64,000 nt of DNA from Streptomyces sp. MMBL 11-1 (GCF_028622875.1 NZ_CP117709.1:5707001-5771000); one strand, 5' to 3'; positions 56,515 through 64,000 are shown, counted from the stretch's first letter. Numbers and translations are program-made. The notes: a model not told the origin generated them from the sequence alone.

Positions 56515-58215
56515 ATGGACGCTGACGCGATCGAGGAAGGCCGCCTCCGCTGGCAGGCCCGTTACGACAAGGCCCGCAAGCGTGACGCGGACTTCACCAC
56601 GCTCTCCGGGGACCCGGTCGAGCCCGCGTACGGGCCACGCCCCGGTGACACGTACGAGGGATTCGAGCGGATCGGCTGGCCGGGGGAGTACCCCTTCACC
56701 CGGGGGCTGCACCCCACCGGCTACCGGGGTCGCACCTGGACGATCCGCCAGTTCGCCGGCTTCGGCAACGCCCAGCAGACCAACGAGCGCTACAAGATGA
56801 TCCTCGCGGCGGGCGGCGGCGGCCTCAGCGTCGCCTTCGACATGCCGACGCTGATGGGCCGCGACTCCGACGACCCGCGCTCGCTCGGCGAGGTCGGCCA
56901 CTGCGGCGTCGCCATCGACTCGGCGGCCGACATGGAGGTCCTCTTCGGGGACATCCCCCTCGGCGACGTCACCACCTCGATGACGATCAGCGGCCCGGCC
57001 GTGCCCGTCTTCTGCATGTACCTGGTCGCCGCCGAGCGCCAGGGCGTCGACCCGGGCGTGCTCAACGGCACGCTCCAGACCGACATCTTCAAGGAGTACA
57101 TCGCGCAGAAGGAGTGGCTCTTCCAGCCCGAGCCCCACCTGCGCCTCATCGGCGACCTGATGGAGCACTGCGCCCGCGACATCCCCGCCTACAAGCCGCT
57201 CTCCGTCTCCGGCTACCACATCCGCGAGGCCGGGGCGACGGCCGCGCAGGAGCTGGCGTACACCCTCGCGGACGGCTTCGGCTACGTGGAGCTGGGCCTC
57301 TCGCGCGGCCTGGACGTCGACGCCTTCGCCTCCGGGCTCTCCTTCTTCTTCGACGCGCACCTGGACTTCTTCGAGGAGATCGCCAAGTTCCGTGCCGCCC
57401 GCCGCATCTGGGCCCGCTGGATGAAGGAGACGTACGGCGCGAAGACCGACAAGGCGCAGTGGCTGCGCTTCCACACCCAGACCGCCGGGGTCTCCCTCAC
57501 CGCGCAGCAGCCGTACAACAACGTGGTGCGGACGGCCGTGGAGGCGCTCTCCGCCGTCCTCGGCGGCACCAACTCGCTGCACACCAACGCCCTCGACGAG
57601 ACCCTCGCACTCCCCTCCGAGCAGGCCGCCGAGATCGCCCTGCGCACCCAGCAGGTGCTGATGGAGGAGACCGGCGTCGCCAATGTGGCCGACCCGCTGG
57701 GCGGCTCCTGGTACGTCGAGCAGCTCACCGACCGGATCGAGGCCGAGGCCGAGAAGATCTTCGACCAGATCAAGGAGCGCGGCACCCGGGCCCACCCCGA
57801 CGGGCAGCACCCCATCGGGCCGATGACCTCCGGCATCCTGCGCGGCATCGAGGACGGCTGGTTCACCGGCGAGATCGCCGAGTCCGCGTTCCAGTACCAG
57901 CGGGCCCTGGAGAAGGGCGACAAGCGGGTCGTCGGCGTCAACGTCCACCACGGCTCGGTCACCGGCGACCTGGAGATCCTCCGGGTCAGCCACGAGGTCG
58001 AGCGCGACCAGGTCAGCCAGCTCGCGGACCGCAAGGCCCACCGCGACGACGCCAAGGTGACCGCCGCCCTCGACGCGATGCTCGCCTCGGCCCGCGACGG
58101 CTCCAACATGATCGCGCCGATGCTGGACGCGGTACGGGCCGAGGCCACGCTCGGCGAGATCTGCGGAGTGCTGCGCGAGGAGTGGGGCACCTACACGGAG
58201 CCGCCGGGGTTCTGA
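56515..58215 (+). CDS. icmA: Isobutyryl-CoA mutase large subunit IcmA
   Basis: This 566-residue protein is the catalytic barrel of a B12-dependent acyl-CoA mutase that interconverts isobutyryl-CoA and n-butyryl-CoA. It has no C-terminal B12-binding domain, which fits the split IcmA/IcmB enzyme; icmB is not in the window. The residues that separate this enzyme from methylmalonyl-CoA mutase are both of the isobutyryl type: Phe80 (QFAGF) and Gln198. Other family motifs are GGLSVAFDMPT, SGYHIREAGAT and SLHTNALDET. Its ATG 56515 has a GAAGG ribosome site. It probably depends on MeaB and the adenosyltransferase encoded nearby. Confidence 0.96.
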   Translation: MDADAIEEGRLRWQARYDKARKRDADFTTLSGDPVEPAYGPRPGDTYEGFERIGWPGEYPFTRGLHPTGYRGRTWTIRQFAGFGNAQQTNERYKMILAAGGGGLSVAFDMPTLMGRDSDDPRSLGEVGHCGVAIDSAADMEVLFGDIPLGDVTTSMTISGPAVPVFCMYLVAAERQGVDPGVLNGTLQTDIFKEYIAQKEWLFQPEPHLRLIGDLMEHCARDIPAYKPLSVSGYHIREAGATAAQELAYTLADGFGYVELGLSRGLDVDAFASGLSFFFDAHLDFFEEIAKFRAARRIWARWMKETYGAKTDKAQWLRFHTQTAGVSLTAQQPYNNVVRTAVEALSAVLGGTNSLHTNALDETLALPSEQAAEIALRTQQVLMEETGVANVADPLGGSWYVEQLTDRIEAEAEKIFDQIKERGTRAHPDGQHPIGPMTSGILRGIEDGWFTGEIAESAFQYQRALEKGDKRVVGVNVHHGSVTGDLEILRVSHEVERDQVSQLADRKAHRDDAKVTAALDAMLASARDGSNMIAPMLDAVRAEATLGEICGVLREEWGTYTEPPGF

Positions 58216-58290
58216 GCTTGTTCTTTTAACCGTCTTGCCGTGCAACTGAGTTGATCGCTGCTGTTCTGCGAGGGCTGATGCGACAGCAGT

Positions 58291-58347
58291 GCGGCCTTGG
58301 TGTGATCATGTGTGTCGTCGAGACGCTGTTGATCATGCCAAGGCCGC
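58291..58347. repeat. Inverted repeat in front of the transposase remnant
   Basis: GCGGCCTTGG (58291-58300) and CCAAGGCCGC (58338-58347) are perfect 10-bp arms, and extended to 18 bases they match at 16 positions (inner ends TGATCA). The right arm ends 4 bases before the remnant's GTG, so the hairpin may once have limited its translation. Confidence 0.6.
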
Positions 58348-58351
58348 GAGG

Positions 58352-58848
58352 GTGAGTCTGCCGCACGACGCTGTTCGTATCGAGTCCTTGACCGTGTCGC
58401 CCCGGGTCCGGACCGACTTCTACGACTGCCTGACCGCTCGCGCGGATGCGGTGCTGTGCACCGACGGGTCGGTGCGGTCGCCGGTCGACCTCGCGCTGGC
58501 GCCAGAGCACCGCCGCGGTCGCGGCGCCCTCTACGTCGGCCTCAACCGCGGACGGGTGGACATCCCCCGGCTGCGGCGGGTCCTGGCCGGGCGCCGCTGC
58601 CGAGGGCCGCGGACGGTCGGTTGGTGTTGGCGGTGGACGTCTCACCGTGGCTTCGCCCGGACGCCGGGACCGTGCCGGACCGCTCGTTCTGCCATACCTA
58701 CGGTCGCGGCAGCGCCAAGCACCGGATGTTGCCCGGCTGGCCGTACTCGGTCGTCGTTGCCCTGGAGAGTGGCCGCACCTCCTGGTCGGCGTTTCTGGTC
58801 GCGGTCCGCCGGGCGCGATTCGGGGCCCGACTTCGACCTCGGACCATG
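58352..58848 (+). pseudogene. Frameshifted, truncated transposase remnant
   Basis: The sequence reads as a Streptomyces DDE-type transposase (like IS701-related families, from memory) in two frames. From GTG 58352 the first frame gives DFYDCLTARADA, VLCTDGSVRSPVDLALAPEH and LYVGLNRGRVDIPRLRRVLAG; around 58592-58605 the homology jumps to another frame, continuing with PLPRAADGRLVLAVDVSPWL and HRMLPGWPYSVVVALESGRT. The typical stretch between ARADA and VLC is shorter than expected, and the C-terminal two thirds are missing: it stops near 58848 where the next gene ends. It cannot make an active enzyme. Confidence 0.75.
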
Positions 58849-58859
58849 AAGAACAAGCT
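58841..58859. repeat. Direct repeat, left copy
   Basis: The 13 bases TGAAGAACAAGCT (58847-58859), preceded by GGAC two bases earlier (58841-58844), recur at 59716-59734. This copy abuts the end of the transposase remnant and overlaps the stop of the phosphotransferase gene. Confidence 0.7.
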
Positions 58860-59641
58860 CACCCGGCGAGCAGGGATCGCACCCAATGGTCTTCGCGTTG
58901 CTCGATGTACTCGGCGTCGTTTCGCCAGGCATCACCGTGACCTTCAGCCCACAGCCTTTCCCAGGGCTGGACACCTTGGGCTGCCTGGTCTCGCAGGAAG
59001 TCATGCATGGAACGCGTACGGCGCCCCAACATAGGGACCAACCGGCGACGTTCGGACTCGTCGAGACCGTAGGCGTCGGCGAAGACCCGCAGTCGGCTCG
59101 CCGCGTCCGGGCGCTGCCAGTCCGGATGCGCGGACAACGGGATGAACCCGTGAATGGCGTAGGCGACATCCCACAGGCACGAGCCGGGACCTGCACCGTC
59201 CCAGTCGATGAAGGCCCACCGCGCCTCGTCTGCGACCACGAGGTTCCAGGGGGCCAGGTCGTTATGGGCGATGATGTCACTGCCCTCAGCGGGGATCGGA
59301 GTCTGCCACCGCGCATCGGAAGGCGGCGTGAAGTCCCGCACGGCATCGTGGAAGCCCCGGATCAGCCGTGCGACGCGAGCCAGCTGTCGAGCGGGGTCCA
59401 TCAGCGAGAACCGGTCGGGCCAGACCACGTCTCCCGGCATGAAGCTCAGGACCTCACGCCCCTGATCGTCAATGCCGAGCGGACGAGGTGCCGCGCCGAA
59501 TCCCACCTCGCGCAGGTGGGCAAGCAGGTTATGCACAGCGGGAGTCCATGGTCCGGCCGGACGGCGAACGGTGTCCCCGACGCGAACGACGCCCTGACTG
59601 ACGTTGCCACCGGACAAAGGCTGCTCATCATCGTGCCGCAT
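58859..59641 (-). CDS. Phosphotransferase-family protein (aminoglycoside phosphotransferase/HSK-like)
   Basis: This 260-residue protein has the APH-type catalytic core: the Brenner motif HNDLAPWNLVV with catalytic Asp and the metal-binding IDWDGAGPGSC, followed by a C-terminal helical lobe. Enzymes of this fold phosphorylate small molecules such as aminoglycosides, choline or homoserine; the substrate here is not evident, and nothing proves resistance. The start ATG 59641 gives a compact protein; an in-frame reading to 59731 crosses the flanking direct repeat region. It lies between a transposase remnant and tetR, flanked by a 19-bp direct repeat, so it probably was acquired. Confidence 0.85.
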   Translation of the reverse strand: MRHDDEQPLSGGNVSQGVVRVGDTVRRPAGPWTPAVHNLLAHLREVGFGAAPRPLGIDDQGREVLSFMPGDVVWPDRFSLMDPARQLARVARLIRGFHDAVRDFTPPSDARWQTPIPAEGSDIIAHNDLAPWNLVVADEARWAFIDWDGAGPGSCLWDVAYAIHGFIPLSAHPDWQRPDAASRLRVFADAYGLDESERRRLVPMLGRRTRSMHDFLRDQAAQGVQPWERLWAEGHGDAWRNDAEYIEQREDHWVRSLLAG

Positions 59642-59715
59642 CGAACCAGTGTGTCGAACCAGCTTGCCGTGGTCACCCCAATATGGGGGAGCGTCAGCGT
59701 AGGCGGCGCGGGGAC

Positions 59716-59734
59716 GGACATTGAAGAACAAGCT
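59716..59734. repeat. Direct repeat, right copy
   Basis: The second copy of TGAAGAACAAGCT (59722-59734) with GGAC at 59716-59719. The 19-base repeats differ at only two positions. They bracket the 783-base phosphotransferase gene about 875 bases apart. Confidence 0.7.
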
Positions 59735-59742
59735 GGGCCCGG

Positions 59743-60369
59743 CTATCCGGCCTGCGCGCCCGCCAGCCCCAGCAGCAGCAGTGAGGTGAAGCCGGTCGCC
59801 CAGTCGGAGTCCACCGGCTCCGCGCTCACCAGGGTGCGGTGCACCACGGCTCCGGCGATCACGTCGAAGATCAGGTCCGCGTTGCGGGCGGCCGTCGAGG
59901 CGTCGTCCTCGTACCGCAGCTCGCCGCGGGCCTGGGCGCGTTCCCGGCCCAGCAGCACCAGCCGCTTCTGCCGGTCCACGATGGCCGAGCGGATCCGCCG
60001 GCGCAGCGAGTCGTCCCGAGTGGCCTCGGCGACCACCGCCATCAGCGCCGTACGGGCCTCCGGCCGCTCCAGCAGGGCGGCGAACTGGAGCACGACGCCC
60101 CGCACATCGGCGGCCAGGCTGCCCCGGTCGGGCAGCTCCAGCTCGTCGAACAGGACGGCGACCGCGTCCACGACCAGCTCGTTCTTGCCCGCCCAGCGGC
60201 GGTAGAGGGTCGTCTTGGCGACACCGGCCCGGGTCGCCACGTCACCCATCGTCAGCTTCGACCAGCCGAGATCGACCAGGGAGGCCCGCGTCGCTTCGAG
60301 GATCGCGGCATCGGCGGCGGTGCTCCGCGGACGTCCTGTCCGGGTGGTTCTGGGGTCGCTGTCGTTCAT
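59743..60369 (-). CDS. TetR-family transcriptional regulator
   Basis: This 208-residue repressor has the N-terminal TetR helix-turn-helix (LGWSKLTMGDVATRAGVAKTTLYRRWAGKNELV) and a C-terminal ligand and dimer domain. The start ATG 60369 gives MNDSDPRTTRTGRPRSTAAD, the usual head; the longer reading upstream would run through the palindrome at 60383-60394. That palindrome sits just upstream and fits autoregulation. Confidence 0.93.
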   Translation of the reverse strand: MNDSDPRTTRTGRPRSTAADAAILEATRASLVDLGWSKLTMGDVATRAGVAKTTLYRRWAGKNELVVDAVAVLFDELELPDRGSLAADVRGVVLQFAALLERPEARTALMAVVAEATRDDSLRRRIRSAIVDRQKRLVLLGRERAQARGELRYEDDASTAARNADLIFDVIAGAVVHRTLVSAEPVDSDWATGFTSLLLLGLAGAQAG

Positions 60370-60382
60370 GATGCGGCGACCA

Positions 60383-60394
60383 TACCGGCCGGTA
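60383..60394. promoter_or_regulatory. Palindrome at the tetR start, likely operator
   Basis: TACCGGCCGGTA is a perfect 12-bp palindrome ending 14 bases before the tetR start codon on the minus strand. It is well placed for autorepression. Confidence 0.55.
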
Positions 60395-60467
60395 GGGGAA
60401 ACGGTTGTGCTCCGGTGCCCGTGAGACAGATCACCGGGATCACCTGTCCGGGCGGGGGGATCGACAG

Positions 60468-60490
60468 TTACGCTACGGGTCGTAGCGTAA
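60468..60490. promoter_or_regulatory. Long inverted repeat upstream of tetR, second operator candidate
   Basis: TTACGCTACG (60468-60477) and CGTAGCGTAA (60481-60490) are perfect arms around GGT. The size and spacing are typical for TetR-family operators. The next plus-strand gene begins over 300 bases away. Confidence 0.65.
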
Positions 60491-60600
60491 GGAAGGCGGC
60501 CGGATCGCCCCCTTAGGCCACGGAACGAACGAGCGACAGCCACCGGGGTCTCCAGGGAGATCCCAGGCGCCGGGTGGGGACCCGGGGCCGCACGGACCGG

Positions 60601-60765
60601 CCGGATGGGGATCCGGAAGGTCCAGCCGGGTCTTTCGGGGCCCGGTCAGTTCCAGCCAGGGTCTTTCAGGGGCCCGACCGGTCTCACCGGGGCCTTTCGA
60701 GGCTTCGGGGAGCCAGGGCCGCCTCGGTCCGTCCGCCCCCGCATGCCGGTGGGGGCGGACGGACC
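60601..60765 (+). repeat. Repeat- and hairpin-rich leader of the thioredoxin-like gene
   Basis: CCGGAT and ATCCGG (60601-60616) form a short hairpin. A 24-26-base unit that starts TCCAGCC and contains GGTCTTTC and GGGGCCCG occurs at 60621-60644 and 60651-60676. A perfect 15-bp stem (60726-60740 with 60751-60765) encloses a 10-base loop, 58 bases before the gene start. No coding sequence is visible between 60370 and 60822. Confidence 0.6.
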
Positions 60766-60822
60766 GGTCCGGTTCTCGCACTCGCTTTCCGGAACGGTGT
60801 GCTCAGGGGGGAGGATGTACGT

Positions 60823-61794
60823 ATGCAGCCTAGGAACATGTCCATGAGCGGCGTTGTCGACCTCGCCGCTGTCAAGGCGGCCGGTGAGGCCAAGGCCAAG
60901 GCGGAGCAGGCCCGCGCGGAGGCCGCCCGTACCGGAGGCGCCGGCACCGTCGCGCCCGCCGCCCTGGTGATCGACGTCGATGAAGCCGGATTCGAGCGCG
61001 AGGTCCTCCAGCGCTCCGCCGAGGTCCCCGTCGTCATCGACTTCTGGGCCGAGTGGTGCCAGCCGTGCAAGCAGCTGGGCCCCCTGCTGGAGCGCCTGGC
61101 CGTCGAGTACAACGGCCGCTTCCTGCTGGCCAAGGTCGATGTCGACGCCAACCAGATGCTGATGCAGCAGTTCGGCATCCAGGGCATCCCGGCGGTCTTC
61201 GCCGTCGTCGCCGGGCAGGCCCTCCCGCTCTTCCAGGGCGCGGCCCCCGAGGCCCAGATCCGCGAGACGCTGGACCAGCTGATCCAGGTCGGCGAGGAGC
61301 GCTTCGGGCTGACCGGGATCGCCGTCGACCCGGCCGCCGCCACGGAGGACGCCGTCCCGGCCGAGGTTCCCGCAGGCCCGTACGACGCCCTGCTGGAGGC
61401 CGCCGCGTCCGCGCTCGACGCCAACGACTTCGGCGGCGCGGTCCAGGCCTACAAGAACGTCCTCGCGGACGACCCGGGCAACCCGGAGGCCAAGCTCGGC
61501 CTGGCCCAGGCGGAGCTGCTCGGCCGCGTCCAGAACGTGGACCCGCAGGCGGTCCGCAAGGAAGCCGCGGAGAACCCGGGCGATGTGAACGCCCAGCTCG
61601 CCGCCGCCGATCTCGACCTGGTCGGCGGACACGTCGAGGACGCCTTCGGCCGGCTCGTCGAGGCGGTCCGCCGCACCGCGGGAGACGACCGCGACGCCGC
61701 CCGGCTGCGGCTCCTGGAGCTGTTCGAGGTGATCGGTCCGGAGGACCCCAGGGTCACCGCCGCGCGCACCGCGCTGGCCCGCGTCCTGTTCTGA
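60823..61794 (+). CDS. Thioredoxin-TPR protein (CnoX/YbbN type)
   Basis: This 323-residue cytoplasmic protein has an Ala/Lys-rich head, a thioredoxin domain (about 50-155) with active site WCQPC and PAVFAVVAGQAL as the cis-Pro loop, and C-terminal TPR-like helices (LDANDFGGAVQAYKNVLADDPGNPEAKLG is split across the repeats). CnoX-type proteins hold unfolded clients and protect them from oxidation. The start ATG 60823 has GGGGGGAGGA 7 bases upstream. A strong terminator follows. Confidence 0.9.
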   Translation: MQPRNMSMSGVVDLAAVKAAGEAKAKAEQARAEAARTGGAGTVAPAALVIDVDEAGFEREVLQRSAEVPVVIDFWAEWCQPCKQLGPLLERLAVEYNGRFLLAKVDVDANQMLMQQFGIQGIPAVFAVVAGQALPLFQGAAPEAQIRETLDQLIQVGEERFGLTGIAVDPAAATEDAVPAEVPAGPYDALLEAAASALDANDFGGAVQAYKNVLADDPGNPEAKLGLAQAELLGRVQNVDPQAVRKEAAENPGDVNAQLAAADLDLVGGHVEDAFGRLVEAVRRTAGDDRDAARLRLLELFEVIGPEDPRVTAARTALARVLF

Positions 61795-61859
61795 TCCGAA
61801 CGAGAGGCCCGAGGACCGCCGTCCGCTCCGGACGAGCCCGATTGTGCCGATGTGACAAG

Positions 61860-61896
61860 ACGGCCGCACCGCCCTCCGGGCGGCGCGGCCGTTTTT
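61860..61896 (+). terminator. Terminator after the thioredoxin-like gene
   Basis: A 15-bp stem with one mismatch (61860-61874 with 61878-61892) and loop TCC is followed by TTTT. It lies 65 bases after the stop codon. Confidence 0.85.
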
Positions 61897-62461
61897 CCGT
61901 CCCGATGCGAAAGACGAGCGCGAGAAGCCTTCGCTTTACCAAATCTTGACAAAGATGCGAGCTGTTACTCGCAGTAAGGCGGGTCGGTGGTTCTGCCCCG
62001 TTTCCATGGCGTTTCCCGTCATTTCGATGTCCCTTTCGTGCCACCCTGTGTCGCCGCGTGATGCCGCCCTGTCGCCCTCCGGTCATCGATCCGCTACTAG
62101 CCAGTAACGATCCCCCTTGTGTCACGGCCGTGAATGCACCACGATCGGCCACGCTCGGTCCCCTGCCTTCGGCCCGGTCTCCAGCCGGTGCCCGAGGGTC
62201 TGTTGGGTCCCCACCGAGTGGTCGGCGGCAGTGGCGCCGACCGCGGACAGGGGGGTTCCCGCCCATGGGCGGGGCCTGTCCGACCGGCCGCGCGGAAAGC
62301 GCGGCCAGTGGTTGTCGCTCGGGGGTGAACGCCGGTGGATCGGATGCGGGACACGTCTCCGAGCGCGGGCGCTCTCCTTCCCGAGGACGTAGCACTTCTC
62401 CCATCCCAGGACGGGCACGACGCCCGGACCGGAGATGTACGTCCGAGAAGAAGGAGCAAGT
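61897..62461 (+). promoter_or_regulatory. Long promoter region of the DUF6230 operon with repeated elements
   Basis: A TTGACA (61946-61951) that looks like a -35 box precedes TGCGAG/CTCGCA (61956-61961, 61968-61973) and the overlapping TTACT-CGC-AGTAA (61965-61977). A related element, CTACTAGCCAGTAAC, lies at 62094-62108, followed by the palindrome CACGGCCGTG near 62120. The rest of the 565 bases shows no gene; GAAGAAGGAG precedes the ATG at 62462. Confidence 0.5.
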
Positions 62462-63115
62462 ATGAGTTCCCAGGTTCGCGGTGGGACGAGATGGAAGCGG
62501 TTCGCTCTGGTCATGGTGCCGAGCGTCGCCGCGACGGCCGCGGTGGGCATCGGTCTGGCACAGGGTGCGCTGGCCGCGTCGTTCAGCGTTTCCGGCCAGA
62601 GCTTCAAGGTCAGCACCGACAAGCTGGACGGCCACGACTTCGTCCAGTACGGCAGTGTCGCGGTCGGCAAGGACCTCAAGGGCAGGAAAGCCGCGCACCC
62701 CGTCGCGGTGTCGGGCTTCAGCAGCGCCACGATCACCAACATGTGCCAGTCGGTGGTCACGCCGAAGGTCCCCTTCATCGGCAAGAGCGTCAGTCTTGAG
62801 CTGACGGCGGGCACCGACCCGGACCGGCCGGTCGAGGCCACCAACCTCTACCTGGACGTCGCACAGCTGGACGCCGACGCCGACTTCGAGAACATCGACA
62901 TCGGTGTCGCGGCCGGATCGCTGAAGAAGGAGCACAGGCCGAACGGGATAGGCATCCAGCCCGGTACCGAGGCCAACAAGGCGGGCTTCGCGCAGCGAGC
63001 CGACAGGGCCATCCTGACCAACGTGAAGCAGACGGCGTGGGCGACCACCGCCGGCACCTTCAAGCTCAGCGACCTGAAGCTGAAGCTGCACACGGGCGTC
63101 AAGGAGTGCTTCTAG
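62462..63115 (+). CDS. DUF6230 exported protein
   Basis: This 217-residue protein has a signal or anchor segment (FALVMVPSVAATAAVGIGLAQGALAA), a beta-rich body and two Cys (one in NMCQSV, one near the C terminus, KECF) that might pair. Older Streptomyces annotations call the family cholesterol esterase without catalytic motifs; none is visible here. AGGAGC lies just upstream of ATG 62462. It is followed by a DUF6114 membrane protein, a fixed pairing in Streptomyces (from memory). Confidence 0.85.
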   Translation: MSSQVRGGTRWKRFALVMVPSVAATAAVGIGLAQGALAASFSVSGQSFKVSTDKLDGHDFVQYGSVAVGKDLKGRKAAHPVAVSGFSSATITNMCQSVVTPKVPFIGKSVSLELTAGTDPDRPVEATNLYLDVAQLDADADFENIDIGVAAGSLKKEHRPNGIGIQPGTEANKAGFAQRADRAILTNVKQTAWATTAGTFKLSDLKLKLHTGVKECF

Positions 63116-63212
63116 CCTCCGGCTCGGGTGGCCGGAACGTCCCCTCGGGTTCTCTTCCGGCCACCCACCCTCCCCATCTCACGGCAGTACCGGTTCCAGG
63201 GAGCTGTTTTCC

Positions 63213-63758
63213 ATGAGCCCCGAGTCCACAGGGCAGAACGAGCACTACATCCGCGTCCTTCGGCGACGCTTCCGCGCCTGGCGGGGTACCCGGCCGTTCT
63301 GGGCCGGACTGCTCACCATGGCCGGTGGGGTCCCCATCGCCTACTTCCCGTACGCCAGCATGACGCTCGGCAATATGACGCTGGCCATGTCCACCACGGC
63401 CGGCGCCGGGTCCCTGATCATCGGGGTCCTGCTGATCACGCTCGGCCTGACGATGTGGTACCACAGCATCGTGCGGGTCTTCGCCGGTGTCGCAGCCATC
63501 CTGCTCGCACTGATCTCCATCCCCGTCGCCAACATCGGCGGCTTCGTCGTCGGATTCCTCCTCTCCCTTGTCGGCGGAGCCCTGTCCATTTCCTGGGCCC
63601 CGGGTGATCCGAAGGGCGCCGACGAGGCCCCGCTCGCCGGGCACCCGGACGAGCAGCGCTCCGAGGGTGAGATCCACGCCGCGGCCGTCCCGCAGCAGCA
63701 GGGCGCCGGGTACGACCTGGCAGCCGACGCAGACGGCGGGAGGCGCAGTGCGGGGTGA
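63213..63758 (+). CDS. DUF6114 membrane protein
   Basis: This 181-residue protein starts with a charged segment (YIRVLRRRFRAWRGTRPFWAG) followed by four membrane helices, for example LIIGVLLITLGLTMWYH and VFAGVAAILLALISIPVAN, and has a hydrophilic tail. The start ATG 63213 has AGGGAG nearby. The stop overlaps the next gene by 11 bases. Function is unknown; the pairing with the DUF6230 protein suggests a joint surface role. Confidence 0.87.
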   Translation: MSPESTGQNEHYIRVLRRRFRAWRGTRPFWAGLLTMAGGVPIAYFPYASMTLGNMTLAMSTTAGAGSLIIGVLLITLGLTMWYHSIVRVFAGVAAILLALISIPVANIGGFVVGFLLSLVGGALSISWAPGDPKGADEAPLAGHPDEQRSEGEIHAAAVPQQQGAGYDLAADADGGRRSAG

Positions 63759-64000
63759 CGACGGACAGCGGATCAACTCCTACCCCGGCGACGACCTCCG
63801 CGAGCGCAAGGGCCCCCGCCACGCGGCCCCCAGGAAGTCGCTGCTGACCAAACTCCACCTGCCCAGCGGCAAGAAGGCGCTGGCGCTCGCCGCGATGCCG
63901 ACGGCGGTCTTCGTGGGCATGGGGCTGACGCCCAAGCTGGCCCTGGCCGACGACCGTGCCGACATCCCGTTCGCGCCCGGACCGTGCGTCACCCGGTCCG
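63748..64000 (+). CDS. Exported protein of unknown function, N-terminal part
   Basis: The gene starts at GTG 63748, overlapping the DUF6114 stop, with GGGAGG 4 bases upstream, and runs off the window after about 84 codons. It has a charged head (GDDGQRINSYPGDDLRERKG, then basic residues), a membrane or signal segment (ALALAAMPTAVFVGMGLTP) and the start of a mature domain with PFAPGPC. The overlap makes it the third member of the DUF6230/DUF6114 operon. Confidence 0.75.
   Translation, partial: MRGDDGQRINSYPGDDLRERKGPRHAAPRKSLLTKLHLPSGKKALALAAMPTAVFVGMGLTPKLALADDRADIPFAPGPCVTRS

Noticed and set aside
58289..58849. A 186-codon open frame as an intact gene
   Set aside because: Its N-terminal part matches a transposase, but the second half is out of frame with the homology; it is a remnant.
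62122..62461. Small genes in the gap before the DUF6230 gene
   Set aside because: Several short frames exist on both strands but none has a ribosome site, codon bias or recognisable motif.

Overview
The window is a stretch of a Streptomyces chromosome. It is very GC-rich (above roughly 70 % by eye), third codon positions are almost all G or C, GTG and TTG starts are common, and the gene order matches what I recall of the Streptomyces coelicolor SCO5358-SCO5422 region (rpmE, prfA, prmC, glyA, atp operon, chiC, nucS, filP, scy, meaB, icmA). These SCO comparisons are from memory and were not checked by alignment.

1-7.3 kb: the end of an LCP-family cell-wall ligase, then translation genes (rpmE under a promoter that fits the SigR consensus exactly, prfA, prmC, tsaC), a low-molecular-weight phosphatase homologue without its catalytic Cys, a divergent serine hydroxymethyltransferase, and a WecA/TagO-like polyprenyl-phosphate sugar-phosphate transferase. 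7.3-15.9 kb: the complete F1Fo ATP synthase operon in the order atpI-B-E-F-H-A-G-D-C, with hairpins between atpH and atpA and between atpD and atpC, followed by a small membrane protein.

16-20 kb: a chitinase (chiC) preceded by two copies of the 12-bp chitinase-type direct repeat, with its two-component system (chiS/chiR). 20-29 kb: housekeeping and signalling genes, including a cobalamin adenosyltransferase, a hydroxybutyryl-CoA dehydrogenase, a STAS protein, a membrane-anchored P-loop protein with a degenerate Walker A motif, and the mismatch-repair endonuclease NucS. 29-38 kb: two paralogous ABC-2-type transporter pairs, then filP and scy, which encode the coiled-coil proteins of the hyphal tip.

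38.5-47 kb: mce, a thiolase and meaB (acyl-CoA and B12 metabolism), a PepSY protein with Asp-rich runs opposite a two-component system whose sensor loop is also Asp-rich, a MarR regulator, and three overlapping AIM24-family genes. 47-58 kb: two DUF3817 paralogues bracket the cslA-glxA locus (tip beta-glucan synthase and radical-copper oxidase) with a convergent GH6 lipoprotein, an ArsR-like regulator, an MFS exporter and a MarR regulator. Then comes icmA, identified by Phe80 and Gln198, under a 24-bp palindrome.

58.2-59.8 kb is the clearest accessory patch: a broken transposase, and a phosphotransferase gene flanked by a short direct repeat. 59.7-64 kb: a TetR gene with two palindromes, a CnoX-type thioredoxin-TPR protein behind a structured leader, and an exported-protein/membrane-protein operon (DUF6230, DUF6114, and a partial third gene) that runs off the window. 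No tRNA, rRNA, CRISPR array or intact insertion sequence was seen.
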